A DNA stretch of 64,000 nucleotides from assembly GCA_013433145.1 (NCBI GenBank), contig CM024178.1, positions 3,068,001-3,132,000 on the forward strand. Reading direction: 5' to 3'. Below the pieces are notes generated by a model that was not told the origin of the DNA, did no database searches, and worked only from the letters and a program-made list of their open reading frames with translations. A program made the position numbers and the translations under genes. Source of the DNA: Ascaris suum (Eukaryota; Nematoda; Chromadorea; Rhabditida; Ascarididae). Shown piece by piece: positions 46,585 to 56,950 of this stretch (its first letter is position 1; every line of letters starts with the position of its first letter).

Positions 46585-48339
46585 CTGCAAACAAGGCGGT
46601 CTAATTAAGGGTCAATTAGATTAATTTTTTTTGGAAGAGGGAACGGGTCTGAAAAATAAGACGAGCGGGAAGGATGCAGAACATAGAGTATCATTTCCTA
46701 TTCCATCGCAGTTTACAGTTTCCACAGTTTTCTGTCTCGTTCATGAATAAAACGTTTGCAAATTTCTGCTAAAGCCATTATTGTAGTATTGGATCTGCAT
46801 ATGCATATATCTCCATTGTGAAGCTTTAGCTCACGAATTCTAGAAATTATAGCACAGAAGTTCGAGGGACATGATGCGCCTCAATGACCACACAGTAGGC
46901 GTTCTTGTTGCTTTCTGAAGGATATGCTATGAGGAAATGAAACTGGTTAGCCCAAAATAGCCAGAGTACTTCGCCAAAGGAACTTTAAAAGTGTTTTCAG
47001 TGCCAAACTATGCGCCAAAGAAATTAAAACCAAGGCCGGCTCCACTTTAGGCTGCGTCACCGATCTACACTGCAGGATGATTTCTTTCGTTTTCTGATAT
47101 CCATGAACCGATATTTTCTGATGTAACTTCTTCATATCCATGAAGGCCAGTTTTGTTTCTCAGTCAGATGCACATCTTTGAGTGAAAATTTTTACAGACG
47201 ATCAATTTCTAAGAAAATTTCATTGGATGTTTTGCTGATTTTTTGATATATTTGGACATCCGGTTGCTGTGGTGGGTAAAACTAAAAAGCACAGGCCGTG
47301 CATTGATAAATGGCGTGCAAAGCATGAATGGGTGTAAATTTCGTATTATATGACAACATGTGGTGAAATCGACTTCGCCAAGTTCATATACATGTATGCG
47401 TACATAAAAATATTTACATGAACGTCTCCTAGTGCAGATTTTGCAGAAAGCACAAAACTACTTTTTGGTGTTTTATTCCCATTTAAGCAAATACCTGGAC
47501 ACTGAAATATCCAGTAATGTGACAGATTAGGCGAACCCCGTGAACAATATCGATTTTGAACGAAGTCCACCGGGACCGCAAGAGGTAGGAAAAGTACACT
47601 TTTTAGAGCACATGGTTAGACAATTTCCACAGCTCGGACTCTAAAAGACCAAATTCTGCGGAAATAGCACCAGACACTGCATTCATTCTTCTATGGAACC
47701 CCACGTACGAATCCTCGACAGTTATTTTTTACCTTAGGCGACCAAATGAGGAAATTTTCTCGCAAAAATTAACTTCACAGGATCATCCAAGGATTTCATG
47801 TTCTCCGCAAGTGTTCCTGAGTTAGGTAGTGTAAACTGTAGGCTTCATTACTTATTATCGCCACCGCAGCTTCAGTGGTAGTGCAGTCGAAAACTTGTGA
47901 CAGGAACGACTATGAGACATAAATAGACGCACACACAGATCGCACAGTAAAACGCCGAGAGATGCAAATTCGCGGAGCACTTCTGATAAAAAACGAGGAA
48001 TGAAATGAGCACGAAACCAACCAGCTCGAATTCATGAACCACCGCAGTGGACTGAATTCATCACTAGTACCTGGTTTTAACGTTAGCGCATAGTTGATGG
48101 CAACAATGCGGAATTCTAGACATTTGTAACGTTGGCATCTTCCGCATGCATTAATTATGGGCTTCGTTAAGTTTTTGCATAATTTTATAATGGCGGAACG
48201 GCCGATGTAAATGTGCGCGCATATTTCTATTTGCATATTGATACGCTTCTTGCACTTTGCATTGCAATTTTTATGCATCTTTTGCATAAGGTGTGACACG
48301 ATGCGGTTTTTTTAAGTCAATAATCATATGCCTGCATAC

Positions 48340-48540
48340 TTCCGCCCTCCGTTCCCATCTTAAACACTTCTGAAGTTCTTTTCTTGCAGGAACTATTTTA
48401 ATTTCTAACCAGTCGATGGTTTTATCGGTGAAGCGTGCGTCTATGATCGGATGATCTTTCAACTGCACCGATTGAATCTGTGCATTTTTGGCAATCGATT
48501 TTTGCCGCCGAACGGTTGATGGTCCACCGACCAGTTGAAT
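48340..48540 (-). CDS. Possible exon, basic protein, minus strand
   Basis: 67 codons are open from ATTCAACTGG (after GGCGTAAG, a weak acceptor) to a good donor GAA/GTATGC, phase 0 to 0. Residues include QSVQLKDHPIIDARFTDKT and PARKELQKCLRWERRAE. About 300 bases upstream on the same strand, 48822-48970 is also open and rich in Trp/His/Cys (HFWKTPECVAKWHFNLWHGE). The 129-codon ORF at 47910-48299 follows downstream. They may be parts of one minus-strand gene, but phases could not be matched. Confidence 0.33.
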
Positions 48541-49593
48541 CTTACGCCGTTAACAGCCCGCTCTGTCGACCAGTTGCACCAACAAGTAGATTGGGAATGG
48601 ATCGGTTGAACTTTGCAGTGTCCTCTTAGACGCGACAAGAGGTGCGGATGTTTTTGTTTAGACGTTTATAAAGGGAGGAGGGTTATGGGGAAACTTGTTT
48701 TATAAGAAGCAATTGCTTTAAATCACAACCGCACTTGTCGAATGCGTCGATGAATTTTGACGCAACCAATGCAGCATTTAAAAGAAAAAGTTGGACAACG
48801 GTCCGGTTTGTTTAGCATTTCCTTTCTTGCATGAAAATGTTGATGACTGAACAGTCAACCTTCGAATCCCAAAACATGGGCATCCCTTCCTCACTGCTTT
48901 CCCCATGCCATAAATTAAAGTGCCACTTAGCAACACATTCTGGGGTTTTCCAGAAATGGGTCGCACTCAAAGCCCTATCAAATCAAATCATTTTGCAGAC
49001 TGTTTAAATAAGATCACTCGTAACAATTTTACCGCCTAAAAGTTCAATTCCGCCCTATTAAAAAATCTAACAAATTGCATCCGAAGTAACGAGTTGCGAG
49101 AACAGAAAATACTAAAGCTGAAACTTAGGAACAGTGGCTGGAATTTTAGGCGAAGTAATGAACGGTGGTTTAAGAAGACTGGAATTTTGGCAAAAAGCAA
49201 TGATTCACAGGATTTTATTGAACTTAGGAGGCGTCCGTGCATCATTCATGTACATTCATTGAGTAATACCCAAAGTACCTTCAGTTTAAATTTTTTGAAA
49301 ATTGACAAAAAAATGTTTATTAGTGGTTTATAATTACTCTGGAAGCACTCGACTTTTCGCTTATTTTATTATTGCCATTGTTTCATGGAATAACACATCG
49401 CCTAATAGGAAATAGTTATGTGTTTCATAGTTAAAACAGTCGTCAGGGACGATGTGCTCATCGAAACGTCCATCAATGGTCGTTTATCTGCCTTCATCAA
49501 CCGATGAAATGAGATTGCTTAAATGTGAACATCGGCAATTTGTTCAGTTGTTGCATATTTTTGGGTTCATCTTATTTTTTGTGCTTTTTACAG

Positions 49594-49740
49594 TCCAGCA
49601 TTGAACTCTGGTCGAAAATTATTCAAGTGCTCCAGAGAGTGGAGTTCCTGAAGTCTGGTTGGTCTCCGATTCAACATTCAATCACTGATAAACTCGTTGG
49701 CTTCGAAGCTCATGGAAACGAGAAGGACGTGGTTGCTTAA
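49594..49740 (+). CDS. C-terminal exon of an unidentified plus-strand gene
   Basis: An excellent acceptor (GTGCTTTTTACAG) is followed by 48 codons and TAA. The sequence (SSIELWSKIIQVLQRVEFLK, then SGWSPIQHSITDKLVG and a short charged end) has one amphipathic helix and a normal C-terminus. The entry phase is 0. The alternative phase-0 exit of the 44278 segment would fit, which would make a gene of about 6 kb, but intermediate exons were not found. Function unknown. Confidence 0.55.
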   Translation, partial: SSIELWSKIIQVLQRVEFLKSGWSPIQHSITDKLVGFEAHGNEKDVVA

Positions 49741-50402
49741 AAACTGATTCTGTTCTTGCATTGCTGCTTCATTATTATCAGCAGTGTCTGTTTGTTTACA
49801 AGGCAGCAGCTGTGCGAAAGGCACGCATTATAAGTGCAGAACGGCTTATCACTGTGCCATTTGTGGCTTCTTGAGGCATCACGCCATTTGCCCATTGTTG
49901 CGTTTACATAAAATTCGAAACATTATTCTCATTCTGCCGCTCTCAATTTTATTTGCCTTTCTAAAGCGATTGCTCTTCAGAGTTCAGGTGCTTGATTTTA
50001 TCCATCTTTGAACACATGCTCTATTTTTGTATGCTTTCGCAACACCTTGGAAACACCCACATGGAAAACAACAGCATATACGCATTACAACGATGCGTTG
50101 TCTGGGTATGTGTATGTGCGTCTTTGTCGAAACGACTGATGAACCACGTCATCTATGGCGATAAAATTCGTTGGATAAGAGGCCAGCTGTCTGTTCTTAG
50201 TTTTGCTTTTTTTTGATGATCTTCAATGTGAGCTATTAACACGTAAATTTAGAGCACTTTATTATTGTATGAACACTAAATTTTTATTTTTTTTTTCGGA
50301 GTTAAAACAAAATTGAACATAGAGAGGAGGGAAGAAGCCGAAAATCTGCATTTTAATTTACAACGGAAATATGCATCTCAACTTGCAATAGGATTTTGCA
50401 CG

Positions 50403-50766
50403 TCAACATGCATCATAAAATTTGTGCGACAGTCTCGCTCCGCAATTTACTGAAATGTCTAACAATGAACTTTCACTCCAGAAAACTGTGCAAACGCTCG
50501 TTTCCATAAAAAGACACTGATGAGCGTTTGCGCTCTGCGATGCTTCCAGAAAATCGGCTTCGTTAGCTGATATGTGAAAGCACATATTGTGCCATTCTCT
50601 TTTGGTGCACATTGACGTTTGCGTTGAAAGACTGTCGAATGAATCAACCGCTTTGTGACTGTCTGAGGCAGCAAGCATTTGTTGGCATTGCAAGCATTCC
50701 GGACTACCTTTACGGACAGCCAGAATTGAAACTATTTTTGTCGTCGATTTGCATCGATGGTTTAAC
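50403..50766 (-). CDS. Possible cysteine-containing C-terminal exon
   Basis: After GTTCATTCAG the minus strand is open for 120 codons to a stop at 50403. It has about eight to ten cysteines (for example SPECLQCQQM and TKREWHNMCFH). A chance ORF this long is expected roughly once in the window, so support rests on the acceptor and composition only. A second frame over the same bases is also open. Confidence 0.25.
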
Positions 50767-51451
50767 CTGAATGAACAGCTAAGTATAAATAATGTTTATT
50801 TGCATGAAAAGTTTCATTTGCATAATCAGTTTTGCATACGATAACTTAATTAAGAGAAAAAATCACATGCGCATATAGAACTTCGAATGCATGTTTATAT
50901 ACCACCAAATTTGAATTGTTCCAACAGAAGTGTTGACTGTGTTGGCACGTCTTTGTTCGATGAAGCCACTTTAAAAGATACTCTTTTTCACATATGAATA
51001 ACCATGCACTGACAGCTGTGGTGAATATGGGACTGCCTTTTGTTTCCCTTTTCTACCCCTGCTTCCCAAAAGCAAACAACAGAAAAATGTAAAGTGTATA
51101 AACGTGCAAGAAAAACTATATACAAGAATAAATACAGAGGCTATAAATCCACACTCTATGTTACTACACTTCCGACCTTTTGCTTATGCTCAACAATGCT
51201 CAATGATTGATTATACAAATTGCTAAGAAAATAGAGGGGATTTATGGGGATGGTGCTCGAAGCTATAGCTGACTAAGCTAAGAGGGAGCATTTTCATAGT
51301 ACAGAGGAGGTACAGCTTGAGGACGAGATATAAGTAGTTGTCCTTTCTCGATCTGGAGGCATCGGTCCCAACGGATGCACCATTTGTGAGCTGTGCTAAT
51401 CAGCTAACACCCACTTTCTAACGGTTGTCGTCGCACTTACGACGATATGGG

Positions 51452-51530
51452 TCACGGTTGAGAGTGGGACGTGAACCATGAAGTTGAAATATCAATTCGA
51501 GCCCTGAAGATGCCAATCGGCTTCGGTGTC
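51452..51530 (-). CDS. Possible C-terminal exon behind a GA/CT tract
   Basis: The acceptor CCATTTTCTTCAG is preceded by a long CT tract (the complement of the GA repeat at 51541-51591). In phase 2 the exon reads TPKPIGIFRARIDISTSWF... and stops at 51452. Phase 1 is also open (SRLASSGLELIFQLHGS) to a possible donor. The tract makes the acceptor look stronger than it may be. Confidence 0.28.
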
Positions 51531-51540
51531 CTGAAGAAAA

Positions 51541-51591
51541 TGGAGAGAGAGGGAGAGGGAGAGAGAGGAAGAGAGAGGGAGGAAGAGAGAA
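51541..51591. repeat. GA-rich microsatellite
   Basis: This is an imperfect (GA)n/GGGA repeat. The plus-strand ORF over it (51471-51680) owes its Glu/Arg run to the repeat. Confidence 0.85.
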
Positions 51592-51929
51592 ATATAATCA
51601 AAGCAACAATCCCCACTCAGCAGCAAATAATGAAGAGAGCAGAACGATCACCACCACTACTTCTGAGAGAAGTAAGGTAAAACGCTTATTGTTCATGAAG
51701 ACTTTTTCTGGAGACGACTTCATAGCGAACAACAAGAATCAATGAAGCAACCGACACACTCGGAACCAATCGGTTCTATTTCAATGTTGATGCAAAAAAG
51801 TTGTGGATGTAGACTTAGTCAACGACTGTAAATGTGAGGTCGTCGTATCTAACAAAAACTTGCCCAATGCAATGACGACAACGATCCTCGTTACTCATCA
51901 CTGAACGCTATTTCCACCCTTGTATATGC

Positions 51930-52432
51930 ACAGGGGATAATGCTATAACTGCCGTTCCGCAAGCTGTCACGAAGGAGCTTTTTCGTAATAGATAACTGGA
52001 GCAAATTAGGAAAGTGGGCATGTACTGTGCCAATCAAATGGTTCCTATTCGTGCTGAAAATTGTAGTATAGATATTGAGAAGTCAGCGAACCAAAGTAAA
52101 AACGCTTTGACTTCGAGGAATAGCCGCTGACTTTTGGCATTCTATTTCTAAGGAAGGAATACGACAATAAGGCTATCCAGAGCACCGTAAATCATCAATA
52201 TGGAGAATTTCCTGTGGATGAACTTGCAGTCGGACAATTCAACTGCCTGTTCGTCGTCTGTGGACTATGTTTGCAACGCAAATGCAAAGTGCTTGCGTTG
52301 AGCAGATTCGACAATGATGAGAGCATTGCTACCACGACCTCACAATGGAAATATCGACGACCTTCTCTTGAAAGTAGCACAGCAAAAATCGAAGAGGGCA
52401 ACCAAGATGCAACTGGTGCAAATCAGAATTAA
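51930..52432 (+). pseudogene. Decayed coding-like segment
   Basis: One frame reads NAITAVPQAVTKELFRNR, a stop, then LEQIRKVGMYCANQMVPIRA and further to a stop at about 52130. From about 52116 another frame is open for about 104 codons to TAA at 52432 (ADFWHSISKEYDNKAIQST, then VDELAVGQFNC and a polar end). Internal stop plus frame change suggests a broken gene or element fragment. No diagnostic transposon motif was seen. Confidence 0.3.
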
Positions 52433-52652
52433 ACTAAACGATAGGTGTGTTAAGGAAATAATGAAGTGGAATGATATTTGTAGGTAAAAAGATCTCAAAA
52501 CATCGTCCTAGTCAGATCTAGATCGATCTTGCTTAAATATTCCAAGTAGGGCTTTTCGTAATGCTCGTGACCGCAGTCTAAGGTATTCTCACCTGTGTAA
52601 TTTCGAAATGAACTAGTTTTCGCGGAAATATGCAAAATTCGGGCACACTTCT

Positions 52653-53033
52653 TCATAAAATGCAAAGGCAATTTTCATGTTCACAGCGAAATTTCAGTGG
52701 CACAATGGGATATTGGATTCTGAAACGTGGCTTCGAGCCGAAAATTTTAAAACATAAAAATCCCTCTGTATAACTTGACAGATGTTTTCGTTTTTGGCGA
52801 TGATTAATAACGCACACTGCGCCAAGGTAGGGGTCGTTCCGCCCTCTCCTCTCCGTGACGTCATCTAGGAGTGATCGTGCACTGTTAAAAGATAAGCAGC
52901 TAAACTGTACCAAAATCACCACAAAAACTCCGGATCCCCTGGCCGTTGTCCCCTCATTTTTGCATTTCTGTCCATTCCATAAATTTCCGCAAAACGAAAA
53001 GAGAGTAGTGAGGCAAAATACATTAATAATGCA
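52653..53033 (-). CDS. Long open frame after a good acceptor, unidentified
   Basis: After ATCTGTTTACAG the minus strand is open for 126 codons to a stop at 52653. It is cysteine- and phenylalanine-rich at the start (CGNLWNGQKCKN) and basic later (SLLDDVTERRGRNDPYLGAV). Without splicing the frame is open about 143 codons with no ATG near its start. This length is close to the longest expected by chance, hence low confidence. Confidence 0.25.
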   Translation of the reverse strand, partial: CIINVFCLTTLFSFCGNLWNGQKCKNEGTTARGSGVFVVILVQFSCLSFNSARSLLDDVTERRGRNDPYLGAVCVINHRQKRKHLSSYTEGFLCFKIFGSKPRFRIQYPIVPLKFRCEHENCLCIL

Positions 53034-53127
53034 CTGTAAACAGATGATGAATAGAAATTTGTGTTGAACGAAGATTGAATGGCACCGAGACGAATATCAC
53101 AATGAAGAGAAGGAGCCGAAAACAAGG

Positions 53128-53316
53128 ATGAAATGTTTTGCACTGCCATTGTTGCTGCAATGTACTATCGAAGGAAGCGAGACGTTGCAAGGCGGACCCG
53201 TCTGCAATTTGGAAGAAAAAATTCGAATAAAAACAATGACGATTAGTGAATCCATCGCTAGAATTCGATACGTTCCGTCTCCTTATAATTCGAGTGTAAA
53301 TGCGCCGCTCGGATGA
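53128..53316 (+). CDS. Possible small secreted protein
   Basis: An ATG opens 62 codons with a signal-peptide-like start (MKCFALPLLLQCTIEG), one further cysteine and a polar end. It may also be a first exon, ending at AGT/GTAAAT near 53297. Its first part is antisense to a larger minus-strand frame. No family is recognised. Confidence 0.28.
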   Translation: MKCFALPLLLQCTIEGSETLQGGPVCNLEEKIRIKTMTISESIARIRYVPSPYNSSVNAPLG

Positions 53317-53612
53317 TCACAACGAGTGCCCAAAATGCTATCAATGCAGCTGAAAAAAAATTTTTTAAGTCTCTTATTTAAACGGTCAAATAGGAAATAA
53401 CTAGAAATTTGTTTTACTCAACGGGTGTTAATGAAGTTTTCTGCAGGAAAAAAATAAGATTTCATTGATTAGAGAAGAAATTAATTACTAAAAACCGAAA
53501 TTATTACAGTTATTCTTTAATAAACAATTTTTTAGTACACGAAATTGGTTTTTTTTTCTCAGAACAAAGAATTCTAATTTGTGGAACGATTTAATTAAAA
53601 TAAAACTTTCAG

Positions 53613-53723
53613 TAGAAAAAAACAAGTGCACAACTGCTGAGGAAATTTTTAAATTGTACATGACATGTTTGGAGAACTACGTATTTCACTACTATCAGCA
53701 AAGCATCGAAGATCATTTCAAAC
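53613..53723 (+). CDS. Probable internal exon, unidentified
   Basis: It is bounded by ATAAAACTTTCAG and C/GTAATT, phase 1 to 1, with 36 full codons. The sequence (NKCTTAEEIFKLYMTCLENY and HYYQQSIEDHFK) is helical and amphipathic, unlike intronic translations nearby. Partner exons on the plus strand were not found; the region to 56 kb is mostly occupied by minus-strand gene structure. Confidence 0.4.
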
Positions 53724-54481
53724 GTAATTCCACAGATTTCCTTTTAATTTGCTACAGGAAGATGATATATCGAATATCACTAAACTTTTACAATTGAAAC
53801 TGTTTTCAAATCAGACCAAGAAGTTGAGAGTACTGTTCCTCATTTTTTAGCACATCGAATTCGAATGTGGCGCGTGAGAAATACAACCGCCGTTTGCAAG
53901 TAGAATACCATATCATGATGGCAGTGTGTGACTGTGTCGCATCAGACATCAGAAATGGCATCAGGCAACAGACAGGCATCAACTCATAAAGAGCTCGAAT
54001 ATATTTATTTGTTCCCTTAGAAACTTTCGGAATCTGCTGATTTCTTTCATTTGAAACTAGCAAAGCGGATGCAATTCTCTTTATGGAAAGAGAACATGAA
54101 TCTCCCTCTATCAAGCATTGCTAATGTTTTCAGACCAGTTTTGGTGCTCCCAATAGACAAATTGATTTAGCAGCGCTGAATTCAGTGAGATAAAGATCTA
54201 AGTACCAGCTATTATAGCTCCGCAATATCTATTTTCACAGAAATAAATAAGTACAGGAAAAGAGAATAAATAAAGAGCGGCGGTATAGTAAAGACTGGTT
54301 ATTTACGATGCTAAGAAATCAATCGGGACACCAAATAGCAGGATTTACCACATCCGATATTCCAGAAATTTGGAATAATATGAAACCAAGGAAACAATGA
54401 AAAAAAGACAAATGACAAGTTAAACGTTGGAAAACAGTTAGACAAGGGAACAAACTAAACATCTTAAGGATGGATATCCTT

Positions 54482-56730
54482 TCAGAAAACGGATGGTATC
54501 CACGAAAAAAACGGTTGAACAGAAAAAACTGGATTGAGATTTAAAAATATTTGTTGAAATAAACTATATGGCAGAAAGAAGGCAATTGTGGAAATAATAC
54601 AAACTACGAACCAGTAACCAAGAAGTACGTCTGAGATGGACCTACTACCATCGTAACTATTGTTGAGAAGGTGATACTTGCCAGCAAAAGGAAAATTCCA
54701 GCAAATATATGCCACAATGCTCGACAACGAATCTGCAACGAAGTGAATTGGATATGAGTAAAACCTCCATTTCTAACAAAAAGACGAAAGCATTTTATTG
54801 TATAATAAAAAAACATCTGATGATTACCTCTCAAAGAAAATTATTAGTGACAAGCAGCAAATATACATCGACGAAGTTGCCTGCACACCTTTGTTGGTAA
54901 TGAACTATCACGCAATTTACTTTCGACCTTCGACCACGCAATATCATTAGACGGTATGTGCAGATTTTTCGGTGATGTATAATGTAGTGGGCATTGAAAG
55001 TATACCGCTTTATCGCTATCGTCACGGACAGCAAAAACGTCGACTTATCACTTACTTTTGAATAAATTTGGTTGGAGCGAAATGCATTCTCTAAATCACA
55101 CTTTAATGAGCTTAGAAAAGGAAGGAAAGAGAAAAAGCTGTCAAAAGACGGTTGAGTGACATAAGTGGAAGGGAATACGCTGATAAAGCTACTCTCAAGG
55201 TGCCTTTCTCACAGATGAAAACTCCTATAAATTAAATTGCAGGATAGTTTTACTACTGAAACTAGCCTACAGCCCACTTTGATCGGTAAGTCTCCACCAC
55301 TAAAACCTATCTTGCCAGTTAATGCAACTTGTACTTAGCAACAATTTTCATAGCATGATTGATGAGACTGCTCAAAATGAAAATGAGTGAAAGAATTGAA
55401 TCAGATGCTGTATCAAGAATATCGCATACTACTACAGGAATCCTCCGAAAGCTGAAAAAAAAGAAGACAGTCTAAGAATTTAGTAATATTTGAGTGTCGA
55501 CTAATAAAGTAAGCGTGATCCATTCCTGTGAAAAATTTGTTGCCAATCTTTCAACGCTTTTTCTTTTGAATGAATCCACTTTAGGCAACAAGGAGTTGGT
55601 AAATTCCAAATTGAAAAACGAAGAAATAAATCGGAGGCTCAAAATCAGTCCATCTTCACTTCTGGATTTCCAACGGAATGGTGAAAAATCTTTGCGATAG
55701 AGGATAAATGTTCTTCTCGAATATATGTAAGATGTCAAAGTAGATGAGAAGGAATTCGCAGCGGATTCCTGCTTGCTAATGATAGCTTCATAGCTTCAAC
55801 TTTTGATTTACTACTTTCTTCAACATAAAATGATTAAGTTTTTCAATGTTGTAGTGATTCGTAACGCCTTTACGTATGCAACTGTGCAAAAAAAAAAAAA
55901 ATTCTTACATATTTGCCGATCGATATTGCACTGTGGCAGAACGGACACTTGACCAAGCCCGTAGGCCTGTGATACTGAAAATGCTTACTATAGCTGTTTC
56001 GTTTAAATATGCGAATAAATTTATGGGTAATAGCCGCAAAAGTACATCTGAAGATATTCGAAAATGGCAATGCTGAAAACGATTATGATTTTCAGCATCA
56101 CCATTGATAGATGATGATTTGGCTTAAAATTTCTTCTGTGATAATTATGAGCCCTCTTGTATGTTCATGCAGCAAATAGATTCCTATTTCGTTATATACT
56201 TTAGCAATTTTATAAATTTCATTCAAATTCCACTCGCATTGACGCACTAATAAATCGCCCACTTAATAAAAACGAATCTAAAAAAGTTCAATTTCAAGAC
56301 AAATATTTATGTTATTTGTTCTCAAAGCGATGCGTCCCATTAGATTTGCGAGAAAATTTCAGCTGGAATGTGATGCACTCTTATTGACAGACGCCAGCCG
56401 GAATTTTGAACTTAGAATGTTGTGTAAACGATGAATACAGCTTCCGTTTATTTTTGTATTAATATTCGAGCTTATTTGTCTATTCGTAATTCAATATTAG
56501 TTCATACTTTGTTAAGGAGAAATGATAAAATCGAGCAGGTGACCAATTGGATAAAACGTTAGTACTTTACGCGCTCTGCAAATCGCACTTTTTAAATCAA
56601 TTTTCATGCAGTGGATTATCACACGAATATTGCTATTTGAAACCTACCAGGAACCTTCCTTGACAATGGGGACATGCATAGGTCGGTCCAGGAATATTTT
56701 TTGGATACTCCATTTTCTCCAGTTTTGGTC
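54482..56730 (-). CDS. Small zinc-ribbon membrane protein, TMEM55/PIP4P-like C-terminal architecture
   Basis: Exons: 56648-56730 (acceptor TTTAATTTCAG; ATG at 56713, preceded by GAAA), 55909-55974 (acceptor CATTTTCAG, donor TAT/GTAAGA) and from 54732 (acceptor TTCGTTGCAG). The protein reads PGPTYACPHCQGRFL, then GLVKCPFCHSAISIGKY, then RCRALWHIFAGIFLLLASIT. Two CPxC knuckles 17 residues apart, an S-I-G-K/R turn and basic residues before a membrane segment match the end of TMEM55 (PIP4P1/2), endolysosomal proteins reported as PtdIns(4,5)P2 4-phosphatases. The CX5R signature was not seen. The last exon either reads to TAG at 54604, or uses a 47-base intron (54631-54677), or contains a frameshift, since the other frame gives a second membrane segment (GYWFVVCIISTIAFFLPYSL) ending at 54482. 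Confidence 0.58.
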
Positions 56731-56950
56731 CTGAAATTAAATCGACGAAAGTAAACTGATAGCTGGCTCCAGCAAAATATCGGCACCTATACTCCTCTCG
56801 ATCCAAGAGAAGGAAATTTTCGGTAACAAATCGAGGAATTTTAACGTATTTAGTAATAATGATACGTAATTGAATGATGGCATTTCAGCAGTATCTACGA
56901 TACGAATTATAGCGAATATATGTTCAGTAGAGAAGAGAAAATTATTAATG

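Noticed and set aside
53806..54128. Minus-strand 104-codon frame ending EEQYSQLLGLI, considered as last exon of the zinc-ribbon membrane gene
   Set aside because: The phase does not fit the preceding exon unless a poor donor is used, and the membrane gene already has a plausible end at 54482. It may still be a separate exon.
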